This document shows, piece after piece, positions 25,863 through 34,480 of a DNA stretch of 64,000 bases. The position numbers were made by a program, and so were the translations under genes. Location of the stretch: positions 488,867 to 552,866 of the forward strand of contig NZ_DS996359.1 in NCBI RefSeq assembly GCF_000156375.1, written 5' to 3'. The notes under the pieces were generated by a model. That model was not told the DNA's origin. It searched no databases and saw nothing but the letters and a program-made list of their open reading frames with translations. Position 1 is the stretch's first letter; each line of letters opens with the position of its first letter. The DNA comes from Desulfovibrio piger ATCC 29098. GTDB taxonomy: Bacteria > Desulfobacterota > Desulfovibrionia > Desulfovibrionales > Desulfovibrionaceae.

Positions 25863-27284
25863 ATGAAGCTGAAAAGCCTGCCGCGCCAGCTGGGATACAT
25901 CCTGGGGGCCCAGTGGACCAGGGACCTTTCCTGGACCATCTTCACCATCCTGCTGGCACGGCGCAGCCCCGAGATGCTGGGCCAGATCGCCGTGGCCCTT
26001 TCCTGCGGCTATCTGGTCAAGACGGTCTCGGATGTGGGGCTCAACGACTTTTTGCTGTCCACTTTCGCCCGTCGTGAGGAACGCCCCCGTACCCTGCTGG
26101 GCGAGGTGACGGGCCTCAAGACCTGTTTCATGATGCTGGCCCTGATCGTCACCTGGTTCGTGACGGGCTGGCTGGGATACAGCTTCGAGCTGCGGCTCAT
26201 CGTCCTGTTCATCGCCACCGGCTTCGGCCTCGACGGCGTGACGGACTCCTTCTTCGCGCTCTGCCAGGCCCGCGGGCGGCAGGACGTGGAGATGCGCATC
26301 CGCGTGCCTTCGGCCCTTTTGGGCATCGGCTACGGCATCGTCTGCGTGGTGGCCGGAGCGCCCCTGATCTTCATCGCCCTCTACAAGCTCATCGAATCCG
26401 TCCTGTGCACGGGCTTTGCCTTCCGTGCCCTGGGGCGTAATCCCTTTGTAGGCTTCGGCTACGACAATGTGCGCGACCTGGCCGTGAAGATGAAGAGCGG
26501 CTTCATCTTCACCATCATGGCCGCCTGCGCCATGTTCTACAACAAGATCAATGTGTTCTTCCTCAAGAACTACGGCGGCGACGCTGCCGTGGGCGGCTAC
26601 AACGTGGCCTGGGAGACCGTGGAAGGCCTGTCCGTGCTGGTCTCCAGCGCACTGCTCGGCAAGGTCATCTTCCCCCTGCTGGCCCGCTACTGGGCGCAGG
26701 ACAGGGCCGCCTTCCGCCAGCTGGCGGGGCAGACGGCCCGTTCGCTCTGGGCGGCCTCCCTGCCGCTGATCTTCCTGATCTGCGTGGAGAGCGACCGTTT
26801 CCTGCCCACCATCTACGGCCCGGGCTACGAGATGGCCGCCACGGCCCAGCGCCTGCTGACCCCCTGTCTGGCCACGGCTTTCCTGCACAATCTGGCGGCC
26901 TACGCCATGATCGGCATGAGGAAGCATACCTTGCTGCTCTTTTTCTATCTGAGCGGTCTGGTGGTCAACATCGTCTGCTGCCTGACCATCATCGAGCCCA
27001 TGCCTCTGGAAGGCGCCGCGCTTTCCTTGACCGCCACCAAGGTCTGGGTGGCCATCCTTACCGTGGGCTATTTCCAGTGGGTGGCCCGGCCCATGAGCCT
27101 GGGACAGTGGCTGCTGATGCTGGCCGCCATCGCCGTGGCCGTGGGCCTGTGGTGGTCGCTGGGCATGATCCTGGCCCTGCCGCGCGAAGTGGCGGAACTG
27201 GCCGGCCTGCTGCCCCTGCTGGCCCTGTTCTGGTACTGGCGCCCGCCGCCGGCTTTTGAGAAGGAGCAGCGTCAGGAGGCCTGA
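25863..27284 (+). CDS. Polysaccharide/lipid flippase of the MOP (Wzx/MATE) superfamily
   Basis: 473 residues with about 12 to 14 membrane helices and the N-terminal segment LGQIAVALSCGYLVKTVSDVGL typical of oligosaccharide flippases. Such proteins move undecaprenyl-linked glycans or amphipathic compounds from the inner to the outer leaflet of the cytoplasmic membrane. Placed 3 nt after an HlyD-like adaptor and coupled to a TolC gene, it takes the place of the usual RND or ABC pump. I infer that it delivers the operon's product to the periplasm. Confidence 0.78.
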   Translation: MKLKSLPRQLGYILGAQWTRDLSWTIFTILLARRSPEMLGQIAVALSCGYLVKTVSDVGLNDFLLSTFARREERPRTLLGEVTGLKTCFMMLALIVTWFVTGWLGYSFELRLIVLFIATGFGLDGVTDSFFALCQARGRQDVEMRIRVPSALLGIGYGIVCVVAGAPLIFIALYKLIESVLCTGFAFRALGRNPFVGFGYDNVRDLAVKMKSGFIFTIMAACAMFYNKINVFFLKNYGGDAAVGGYNVAWETVEGLSVLVSSALLGKVIFPLLARYWAQDRAAFRQLAGQTARSLWAASLPLIFLICVESDRFLPTIYGPGYEMAATAQRLLTPCLATAFLHNLAAYAMIGMRKHTLLLFFYLSGLVVNIVCCLTIIEPMPLEGAALSLTATKVWVAILTVGYFQWVARPMSLGQWLLMLAAIAVAVGLWWSLGMILALPREVAELAGLLPLLALFWYWRPPPAFEKEQRQEA

Positions 27285-27288
27285 TCAT

Positions 27289-28263
27289 ATGGAACGACGC
27301 GGCTTTCTCAAATCGCTGGCAGGCGCCGGCCTGGGAGCGGGGATGCTCTCTGCCTGGGGAGCTGCGGCCCCGGTCCAGGCGGCCGGGCTGGAGGATTGTC
27401 TTGCGGTGGTCGTGGATGTGGATGCCTGCACGGGCTGCGAAGCTTGCGTGCAGGCCTGTCACGAGCGGGCCGCCGCCCGGGTCCCCCAGCCGGTATCGCC
27501 CATCCCGGCTTCCCGCTGGGGCCGGGACAGGAAGCCCGACTGGTGGGGGCGGCGCAACGTCACGGACCGCCTGACGCCCTACAACTGGCTGTATCTGCAA
27601 TCCTGTACCGTCCAGACGGCCCAGGGAGAGCGCCGGGTCTTCATGCCGCGGCGCTGCCTGCAATGCCTCAACCCGCCCTGCGTCAGCCTGTGCCCTCTGG
27701 GGGCCGCCCGGCAGCGCCCCACCGGCGCCGTCTATACGGAGACCTCCCTGTGCTTCGGCGACAGCCAGTGCATCGCCGTCTGCCCGTGGCATATCCCGCG
27801 CCTGCAGGCCGGGGTGGGGCCGTACCTGCATCTAGCGCCCGGCTATTTGGGCTACGGCCAGACCTTCAAATGCGATTTTTGTGAAGATGTCATCAGCGAC
27901 GGCAAGCCCCCGCTCTGTGTGGCGGCCTGCCCGCACGGCGCGCAGTATTTCGGCCCCTATGCGGAGATGACGGCTCTGGCCCGCCGCATGGCGGAAGAAC
28001 GGCACGGCGATCTGTTCGGCTTGCAGGAGAATGGCGGTACCTGTCTGATCTATGTCTCGTCCATCCCCTTCCGGGATATCGAAGCCTCCCTGCTGCGGCA
28101 GGGGCTGATCTCCGCCGGACGGCCCAGCCTGCGCCCGGTCGGGGCCAGCCTGGAACGCGAGAACGATCTCGTGGGCACGGTGCTGGCCGCTCCGCTGGCC
28201 GGGGCCGCCCTGGCCGGTCTGCGCCTGCTGCGCGACCACTGGAGGGACAAGGATGAGGACTGA
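27289..28263 (+). CDS. Tat-exported 4Fe-4S ferredoxin-type electron-transfer subunit (HybA/DmsB-like)
   Basis: 324 residues from ATG 27289, 4 nt after the flippase stop. The N-terminus is a twin-arginine signal (ERRGFLKSLAGAG). Cysteine clusters for about four 4Fe-4S centres follow: CTGCEACVQAC, CLQCLNPPCVSLC, CFGDSQCIAVC and CDFCEDV with CVAAC. A C-terminal hydrophobic segment (VLAAPLAGAALAGL) could anchor it on the periplasmic side. Relatives transfer electrons between a catalytic subunit and the quinone pool through a membrane subunit. No molybdopterin or hydrogenase catalytic gene is adjacent; the partner is the cytochrome b gene that overlaps its 3' end. Confidence 0.85.
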   Translation: MERRGFLKSLAGAGLGAGMLSAWGAAAPVQAAGLEDCLAVVVDVDACTGCEACVQACHERAAARVPQPVSPIPASRWGRDRKPDWWGRRNVTDRLTPYNWLYLQSCTVQTAQGERRVFMPRRCLQCLNPPCVSLCPLGAARQRPTGAVYTETSLCFGDSQCIAVCPWHIPRLQAGVGPYLHLAPGYLGYGQTFKCDFCEDVISDGKPPLCVAACPHGAQYFGPYAEMTALARRMAEERHGDLFGLQENGGTCLIYVSSIPFRDIEASLLRQGLISAGRPSLRPVGASLERENDLVGTVLAAPLAGAALAGLRLLRDHWRDKDED

Positions 28264-28741
28264 GCGCCGTCCGCTGTTCGGCTTTCTGTTCCGCCTGTTG
28301 TGGCGGATCAGCGTGGTCTGGGCGGTGGTCAGCGGCTTCGCGCACCTGCCCGTGATCTACCGCTACGCCGAAGCGGCCCTTCCCTGGTTGCGGCCCGCGG
28401 CCTATTCGGGGACGGTGGCCCATTACTGGGCGGCGGCGGCCATGCTCTGCCTGACCAGCTATGCGGCCATCGTCTGGCTGGTGAGGGGCACGCGCAGCTA
28501 CAGCCTGACTCCCTTCGGCAGGCTGCGCCTGGTCTTGCTGGCCTTGCTCATGCTTTCCGGTCTGGGCCTGATCCTGCATAACTGCCAGGACTTCTCTTTC
28601 TACGGCCCTGTGTACACCCTCATCAAGCATTGCCACCTGGGCTGTGCGCTGCTCTGGGCCCTGCTGGTCCTTGTCCGTCTGGCCCGCCGCGGCCTGTGGT
28701 GGGATCGTCGCCGGGGCACGGACCGACAGGCTTGCGCGTGA
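28253..28741 (+). CDS. Small membrane cytochrome b-like subunit
   Basis: 162 residues with four predicted membrane helices and histidines placed for haem ligation (SGFAHLPVIYRYAE, GTVAHYWAAAAMLC, ILHNCQDF, LIKHCHLGCALLW). The size and pattern resemble formate-dehydrogenase gamma or Ni/Fe-hydrogenase cytochrome b subunits. It overlaps the ferredoxin-type gene by 11 nt, so the two probably form one quinone-linked complex with its Fe-S arm in the periplasm. It is the last gene of the operon and is followed by a strong terminator. Confidence 0.72.
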   Translation: MRTERRPLFGFLFRLLWRISVVWAVVSGFAHLPVIYRYAEAALPWLRPAAYSGTVAHYWAAAAMLCLTSYAAIVWLVRGTRSYSLTPFGRLRLVLLALLMLSGLGLILHNCQDFSFYGPVYTLIKHCHLGCALLWALLVLVRLARRGLWWDRRRGTDRQACA

Positions 28742-28799
28742 GCTTGTCAGCATGCTCCATGATATGGCCCAACAAGATACCCATCGTTCCAGATAACGA

Positions 28800-28828
28800 A
28801 AAAAAGACGCCCTCAGGGCGTCTTTTTT
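28800..28828 (+). terminator. Rho-independent terminator of the acyl-carrier/export operon
   Basis: GACGCCC (28806-28812) and GGGCGTC (28816-28822) flanked by A6 and T6 runs, so it can act on both strands. It closes the plus-strand operon that starts near 19.7 kb. Confidence 0.92.
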
Positions 28829-28970
28829 GTTGGCATGACTCACTTTGCGGATAGTTGTTTTCCGGCGTCCAGAGGGGCGCTGGGAGGGCGTAAGAAGGAT
28901 CTCCGAGACGGTCCTTCGACCTGCTTTCCCGGTCTGTCCGGAAAAAGCGCGTTTGGGGAGGATGGGGGCC

Positions 28971-29015
28971 GGGGGAAGGAGGCCCTTTGGGCGCGAGCAA
29001 AGGCCTCCTTCCCCC
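28971..29015. terminator. Long hairpin between the export operon and rlmN
   Basis: A perfect 14-bp stem (28971-28984 with 29002-29015), with further TTT/AAA pairing inside after a one-base bulge, 16 nt beyond the rlmN stop. Its GGGGGAA-rich arms resemble the hairpin at 14626-14677. Confidence 0.55.
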
Positions 29016-29031
29016 GAAAAATACTTTCCCT

Positions 29032-30105
29032 CTAAACTTCTTCCCCGGCTTCGTTCTGGCGGGCGGCCTTGAGCTGGCCACAGGCGGCCTTGATGTCCTG
29101 CCCCTTGCTCTTGCGGATGATGGCCGTGATGTTGCGGTCCCAGAGGTACTGCTCGAAGGCCAGGACCCGTTCCGGCGAGGGGGCCTTGTAGGGATCGCCC
29201 TCGGAGGGATTGTAGACGATGAGGTTGAGCTTGCCCTTGACGTCGCTGACCACGCGGGCCAGCTGCCGGGCCTGTTCCAGACCGTCGTTGACGCCGCCCA
29301 GCAGCAGATATTCGAAGGTGATGCGCTCGCGGGTCTTGAGCGGATAGGACTTGAGGGCCTGGAGCAGGTCTTCGAGGGGCCAGCGGGCGGCCTTGGGCAT
29401 GATGCGGGCGCGCAGCTCCTGGGTGGGGGCGTGCAGGGACACGGCCAGATAGGCCAGGCCGCTTTCGCCCAGTTCGCGCAGGCCCTTCTCAATGCCGCAG
29501 GTGGAGACCGTGATGCGGCGGGGCGAGAAGTTCAGGCCCTTGTCGTTGTTGAGGCTCTCCAGGGCGCGCATGACGTTTTTGAGGTTGAGCAGGGGCTCGC
29601 CCATGCCCATGAAGACCAGGTTGCGCAGCACGGGCCAGTCGGGGCGGGTATCGCCCAGATGCTCGCGGGCCACCAGGATCTGGCCCAGAATCTCGCCCAT
29701 GGTCATATTGCGCTCGAAGCCCATGGTGCCGGTGCTGCAGAAGGTGCAGGCCATGGCGCAGCCCACCTGCGAGGACAGGCACTGGGTCCAGCGGCGCACG
29801 CCTTCGCGGGAATCGCTGGGGATGAGCACGGTCTCCACTTCGGCGCCGTCCTGGAGGCGGAGCAGGAACTTGGTGGTATCGTCGCTGCTCTGTTCCACGG
29901 TGACGATCTCGGGCCAGCGGATCTCGGCACACTGGGCCAGGCGCTCCCGGCAGGCTTTGGAAACATTGGTCATGGCGTCGAAATCACGCGCCATCTTCTG
30001 CCAGATCCATTGCCAGACCTGGACGGCCCGGAACTTGGGCTCGCCCAGCTCGTTCTGCATCCAGTCGGTGAGTTCGGGCAGGGTATAGTCGAGGAGATTG
30101 ATCAT
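29032..30105 (-). CDS. rlmN: 23S rRNA (adenine2503-C2)/tRNA methyltransferase RlmN
   Basis: Radical-SAM enzyme that methylates A2503 of 23S rRNA and A37 of some tRNAs, 357 residues from ATG 30105 (MINLLDYTLPEL). The cluster motif is CAMACTFC. The GMGEPLLN, STCGI (resolving Cys) and SLHAPTQELR motifs are present. The open frame continues upstream, but homology supports this start; the ribosome-binding site is weak. Monocistronic between hairpins. Confidence 0.95.
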   Translation of the reverse strand: MINLLDYTLPELTDWMQNELGEPKFRAVQVWQWIWQKMARDFDAMTNVSKACRERLAQCAEIRWPEIVTVEQSSDDTTKFLLRLQDGAEVETVLIPSDSREGVRRWTQCLSSQVGCAMACTFCSTGTMGFERNMTMGEILGQILVAREHLGDTRPDWPVLRNLVFMGMGEPLLNLKNVMRALESLNNDKGLNFSPRRITVSTCGIEKGLRELGESGLAYLAVSLHAPTQELRARIMPKAARWPLEDLLQALKSYPLKTRERITFEYLLLGGVNDGLEQARQLARVVSDVKGKLNLIVYNPSEGDPYKAPSPERVLAFEQYLWDRNITAIIRKSKGQDIKAACGQLKAARQNEAGEEV

Positions 30106-30328
30106 GGTCTTCGGGGATGCCACGGCAGGGCTCGGCCGTGGGTTGGAGGGACAGGCAGGGCGGCGGGGCGCGCTATAGCCCCGTGTCCGGCGCAAGGGCC
30201 GCCTGCCGGAGACATGCCGGAGCGGGAATATGAGAGGGAGAGGGAGACGGCAGGGTGCCGTGCTTCCTCTCCCTTATGGTCGTGTCGGAGCGGCCCCGTT
30301 CGCGGGCGCCGCAGGATGCGGGACGCGT

Positions 30329-31663
30329 CTAGCCCACGGACTTGCGGGCGTATTCGCACACGAAGTGCAGGGCCGAGGCGCGGTCCGTGACTTCGCCCGC
30401 GATCTGGGCCTGGAGCAGGGCGTCGCGGATGACGCCCACCAGCGGGCCGGGGGCCAGCTTGGTCTCGCTCATGATCTCGTTGCCGTTGAGCAGGGGTTCC
30501 AGCATCTGCTCGGGGGTCTCGGCGCGTTCCAGATACTTCATATTGTGGTTGAAGTAGGTGTAGCTGCCGTCGCGGGCCTGGATGTCGGCACGGGACATGG
30601 CGATGAGGCGCGGATACTCGTCCAGGGCCTTGAAGCGGCGGATGCCGCGGTCCGTGAGCATGAAGTGGAAGCGCATGTGGTAGCGCACCAGATGGCAGAG
30701 CAGGTCTATGTCTTCGGGGCTGAAGTGCAGACGGCGCAGGATCTTGCGGGTGACCTTGGCGCCCACGCGGTGGTGCTGGTAGAAGGTCCACTGGCCGTCG
30801 AAGTATTCGCCGGTGAAGAGCTTGCCCACATCGTGGAAGAGCATGGCCATGGTGCCCAGCCAGTCGTAGTGGAAGCCTTCTTCGGGGTAGTGGCGCATGC
30901 ACTCCAGGGTGTGGTCGAAGACCGTCTCCTCGGTGTCGTCATCATCGTTGCGGCGCTGGCGGATGCAGGCCAGGGCGGCCACTTCGGGGATGAGGCCCTG
31001 GAGGATATGGGCGTCGAACATGAGCTTCACGAAGCGGTACATGGATTCGGCGGCCACTTTGCGCCATTCGTCCATGATGTCGGCGGCGGGCACGTAGTCC
31101 AGCACGCGGGTGGATGAACGCACGATGGCCAGCCAGGTGTTGGGCTCGATGGGGATGTCGAAGTTGGCGGCGAAGCGCAGGGCGCGGATGGCCAGCAGAT
31201 AGTTGTGGCGCAGGGTCTCGTCCGGCAGGCCGGTGAGCTGGATGAGGCCGCCCTTGACGTCCATGAAGCCGTCATAGACGTCCCCGGTGGGGGCCGGGCT
31301 GCCGAAACCGGTCATGCGCAGCTGCAGACGCTCCTGGGGGTCCATCATGTTGGCCATGGTGGGGGTGATGCGCAGCAGGGAAAGCTCGGGATGGCTGGCA
31401 TCCTCCACTTCCAGGGCATAGAAACGGAAAAGCACGCCGTCTTTTTCCATCTGGGCGATGGCACGCTGATCAGGCTCGACGTGGGCTTCGGGGAAGAGCT
31501 TGAGAAGCGTCTCGAGGTCGGGCTCACAGGCGATGTCCACAGCCAGCTGTTTGCTGTGTTTCAAAAGATGTTCCTGCACGGGCGCATTGATGACGTGGGC
31601 GTCATAGCCGTTGCGCAGCAGGGTTTTGCAGATGGTGATGGCGTCTTTTAGCGCTTTTTCCAT
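30329..31663 (-). CDS. CCA-enzyme/poly(A)-polymerase-like protein with eroded nucleotidyltransferase site and intact HD domain
   Basis: 444 residues with class II tRNA-nucleotidyltransferase architecture: N-terminal head, RALRFAANFDI RNA-binding neck, and a C-terminal HD domain with LFHDVGKLF, H(292-region) and D ligands. The head has lost its catalytic motifs: GGxVRD aligns with NAPVQE (residues 26-31), and the DxD position aligns with AVD (Asp43 only). It therefore probably does not add CCA, whereas the HD phosphohydrolase site looks functional. ATG 31663 follows GAGGAG. No other CCA enzyme is visible in the window. Confidence 0.7.
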   Translation of the reverse strand: MEKALKDAITICKTLLRNGYDAHVINAPVQEHLLKHSKQLAVDIACEPDLETLLKLFPEAHVEPDQRAIAQMEKDGVLFRFYALEVEDASHPELSLLRITPTMANMMDPQERLQLRMTGFGSPAPTGDVYDGFMDVKGGLIQLTGLPDETLRHNYLLAIRALRFAANFDIPIEPNTWLAIVRSSTRVLDYVPAADIMDEWRKVAAESMYRFVKLMFDAHILQGLIPEVAALACIRQRRNDDDDTEETVFDHTLECMRHYPEEGFHYDWLGTMAMLFHDVGKLFTGEYFDGQWTFYQHHRVGAKVTRKILRRLHFSPEDIDLLCHLVRYHMRFHFMLTDRGIRRFKALDEYPRLIAMSRADIQARDGSYTYFNHNMKYLERAETPEQMLEPLLNGNEIMSETKLAPGPLVGVIRDALLQAQIAGEVTDRASALHFVCEYARKSVG

Positions 31664-32131
31664 GAAAACTCCTCAAGCGGCGAAGCCGCATCCAGGGAAA
31701 TCCCCGGCATACATGCGTTGTGAAGGCCTGACCGCATTGCAGGCCGCTGATTTCAGTATCGGCGGCAATGGGGGCAAAGTCAAGCAACAGTGCGCTCCGG
31801 GCGCGATGTCTTCCGGGGCCGGGAAGGGGCTGGAAGCCGTGCCCGCGCCTGCGGGGGAGCCATGCCCGGATGCCCGCATGAGCCCTGCGGGAACCACTAC
31901 AATGCCCCCGGAACGTCCTGGGGAGCGGACAGGATGAGCGTACGCGGGATTCTCATCAGCGGTGCTTTTGGGGGAACGGGACACGTCCATGAGCGGGCAT
32001 GACTGCCGCCCGGCGGGGCGTTGTCCCGCTGCTTTTGCGGCAAGGTGCGGCAGCCTCGCTTGCGCGGATGCCCGGGGCAACAAAAAAGGCCCCGTGCGAA
32101 CACGGGGCCTTTGGAGTGCGGGATCGTGAGA
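31664..32131. other. Intergenic region with minus-strand terminator of the dsr operon
   Basis: 468 bp without a supportable gene. The left end holds the ribosome-binding site of the preceding minus-strand gene. Near the right end, at 32082-32109, GGCCCCGTG / CACGGGGCC with a CGAA loop, next to an A-run on the plus strand (T6 in the minus transcript), is the rho-independent terminator of dsrMKJOP. I see nothing else. Confidence 0.75.
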
Positions 32132-33298
32132 CTAGTCGCTGAAGTGACCGGTCTCGCGCTTCACGCCCAGGGCGATCTTCCAGAGCAGGGAGAGCACCAG
32201 GGCGCCCACGGCGTACACGCCCAGGGCCACGATGATCTCACGGCCGGTGGGGGCGTATTCGGTGACGGTCTCAAACATGTTGGGAGTGAAACCACCGATG
32301 AGCAGGCCGAGGCCCTTGTCGATCCAGGAAGCGGCAACCAGCAGCACCAGAGCCAGGGGCAGCAGGGGGCCGGTACGCCACTGCGGCGGGATCAGGATGA
32401 TCAGGGAAGCGGCGGCCATGACCACAGCGGCCCACATCCAGTTGGTCACCCAGGAAACGTGGCCTTCATGACCAGCGAACAGGAAGACCAGGGGATGCTG
32501 ATGACCGGGGATGCCACTGTAGAACGCGGTGAAGACTTCCAGCAGGTAGAAGAACACGTTGATGCACATGGCATAGGTGATGATGGTCGTCAGGGTCTTG
32601 ATGGCGTCGCGGCCGGGATCGAAGCCGGTGAGGCGGCGCACGATGAAGATCAGCAGCAGCAGGATGGCGGGACCGGAGCAGAACGCCGAGGACAGGAAGC
32701 GGGCGGCCATGATGGCGGTCAGCCAGTAATGGCGGCCGGGGATGCCGGCGTACAGGAAGGCGGTCACGGTGTGGATGGAGAAGGCCCACAGGATCGAGAG
32801 GTAGATCAGGGGCTTGATCCACTTGGGCGGTTCCACGTCATGGCGCTCGGCTTCCAGGGTGACCCAGCCGATGACGGCGTTGAGGGTCAGGTAGCCGATG
32901 AGCACGATCATGTCATAGAACATGACCGAATTGGGCGTGGGATGCAGCAGCACGTTCATCATGCGCTGGGGCTGGCCCAGGTCCACCACGATGAAGAGGG
33001 CGCACATGACCACGGCCGAGATGGCCATGAATTCACCGAAGATGATCATGCGCTTGAACTTCTTGTAGTGGTGGAAGTAGGCGGGCAGCACCAGCATGAC
33101 GGCGGAGGCGGCCACACCCACAAGATAGGTGAACTGCGAGATGTAGAGGCCCCACGAGACATCGCGGCTCATGCCGGTGATGGAGAGGCCTTCCTGCAGC
33201 TGCTGCAGGTAGACCAGGCCGCAACCGGCGATGACTGCGAGCAGGAAGAGCAGCCACAGGTAGTAGGTCTTGGGACCGGTAAGCAATTTTTCAAGCAT
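32132..33298 (-). CDS. dsrP: DsrP, NrfD-family quinol-interacting membrane subunit of DsrMKJOP
   Basis: 388 residues with ten predicted membrane helices of the NrfD/polysulfide-reductase family (GLYISQFTYLVGVAASAVM, then FCSGPAILLLL). In the DsrMKJOP complex it exchanges electrons with menaquinol at the periplasmic face, linking the membrane pool to dissimilatory sulfite reduction and the DsrC trisulfide. It starts 12 nt after the dsrO stop and is the last gene before the terminator. Confidence 0.93.
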   Translation of the reverse strand: MLEKLLTGPKTYYLWLLFLLAVIAGCGLVYLQQLQEGLSITGMSRDVSWGLYISQFTYLVGVAASAVMLVLPAYFHHYKKFKRMIIFGEFMAISAVVMCALFIVVDLGQPQRMMNVLLHPTPNSVMFYDMIVLIGYLTLNAVIGWVTLEAERHDVEPPKWIKPLIYLSILWAFSIHTVTAFLYAGIPGRHYWLTAIMAARFLSSAFCSGPAILLLLIFIVRRLTGFDPGRDAIKTLTTIITYAMCINVFFYLLEVFTAFYSGIPGHQHPLVFLFAGHEGHVSWVTNWMWAAVVMAAASLIILIPPQWRTGPLLPLALVLLVAASWIDKGLGLLIGGFTPNMFETVTEYAPTGREIIVALGVYAVGALVLSLLWKIALGVKRETGHFSD

Positions 33299-33310
33299 GG
33301 CCTGTTCTCC

Positions 33311-34093
33311 CTAGATGAGGTAGTAAACGCCGGGCTGGGTGCCCAGATTGGGCTTGCGGCGAATGCTGTAGTTGGAGGCGAGGGCCTTGCACACATCGGA
33401 CTTGGGATCGTTGAGATCGCCGAAGAGGATGCGGCCGCCGGCAGCTTCCACGCAGGCGGGCATCTGGCCCACGGCCAGGCGCTCGGCGCAGAAAGTGCAT
33501 TTTTCCACCACACCGATCATGCGGGTGGGGTAGGCGGGGTTCGGCACGGGATCGCTCAGGTACTTGCGGGGATCCACAAAGTTGAAGGAGCGGGCGCCGA
33601 AGGGACAGCCGGCCATGCAGAAACGGCAGCCGATGCAGCGATGGTAGTCCATGGCGATGATGCCGTCTTCCATCTGATAGGTGGCCTGGGTGGGGCACAC
33701 GCGCACGCACGGCGGGTTGGTGCAGTGGTTGCACAGCAGGGGATAGCTGGCATCCTTCACACGGGAGGTCAGGTGTTCGTTCAGGTCGTCGGGGAAGGCG
33801 TGGTCGAACTTTTCGAGCCACATCCACTTGATGTCCTGATGGCCTTCCATGGTGGGCACGTTGTGGGCCTTGTGGCAGGCTTCGATGATGGGAGCGTATT
33901 CCTTGGCGTTCTTGAAGGCGCGGGTGTCGATGACCATGGCCCAGCGCTTGGCCTTCAGGGCTTTGGCGTTGGGTTCATAGGAGCCGATGCGCGCACCGGC
34001 CTGGGCAGAGCCGGCCATGGTGGCCAGGCCGCTGCTCAGGGCAAAGACCGAGAGGCCCGCCACCTTCAGAAAGGATCTTCTGCTTTTGTTCAT
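33311..34093 (-). CDS. dsrO: DsrO, periplasmic ferredoxin-type subunit of DsrMKJOP
   Basis: 260 residues from ATG 34093, overlapping the dsrJ stop as TAATG. The twin-arginine signal is SRRSFLKVAG. Cysteine motifs for several 4Fe-4S clusters follow: CNHCTNPPCVRVC, CIGCRFCMAGC and CTFCAER. It transfers electrons between DsrJ and DsrP on the periplasmic side. Confidence 0.94.
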   Translation of the reverse strand: MNKSRRSFLKVAGLSVFALSSGLATMAGSAQAGARIGSYEPNAKALKAKRWAMVIDTRAFKNAKEYAPIIEACHKAHNVPTMEGHQDIKWMWLEKFDHAFPDDLNEHLTSRVKDASYPLLCNHCTNPPCVRVCPTQATYQMEDGIIAMDYHRCIGCRFCMAGCPFGARSFNFVDPRKYLSDPVPNPAYPTRMIGVVEKCTFCAERLAVGQMPACVEAAGGRILFGDLNDPKSDVCKALASNYSIRRKPNLGTQPGVYYLI

Positions 34094-34476
34094 TACTTGT
34101 TCCCCTTGGGAAGAATGTGGCAGGTCCAGCAGTAAGGATCGACGCTGTTGGACACGTGGCACTTGTCGCAGAACTCTTCGTAGTTGCTGTGGCACTTCAG
34201 GCAGGTGTTCTGCAGGCTGATGGTCCACTTTTTGCCGGTGGACGACACATAGGTGCGGTTCTCATAGCGCAGGGCCTGATCGCGCCATTCGTTGAGCAGG
34301 TACATGTGCTCGGCGCGCATGAACTCGACGGGTTCCACGCATTCCTTTTCATTCTGGGGCAGGACGATGGCAGGACGCTTGTAGTCCTTGGTACCGCCGA
34401 AGTTGGCCCAGAAGGGGGTGGAGAACAGGACCGCGAAAACGAGGATCCCGAGAATGACAGCTTTGGCGTTGTACAT
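34093..34476 (-). CDS. dsrJ: DsrJ, three-haem cytochrome c subunit of DsrMKJOP
   Basis: 127 residues: an N-terminal membrane anchor (VILGILVFAVLFSTPFW) and three CXXCH sites (CLKCH, CDKCH, CWTCH) in the C-terminal third. In characterised homologues one haem has unusual His/Cys coordination. The gene overlaps dsrO by one base and follows dsrK by 4 nt. Confidence 0.94.
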   Translation of the reverse strand: MYNAKAVILGILVFAVLFSTPFWANFGGTKDYKRPAIVLPQNEKECVEPVEFMRAEHMYLLNEWRDQALRYENRTYVSSTGKKWTISLQNTCLKCHSNYEEFCDKCHVSNSVDPYCWTCHILPKGNK

Positions 34477-34480
34477 GTTG

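Noticed and set aside
31664..32131. Small plus-strand genes in the gap (e.g. 31790-32002)
   Set aside because: No ribosome-binding site, no motif, and they overlap the dsr terminator region.
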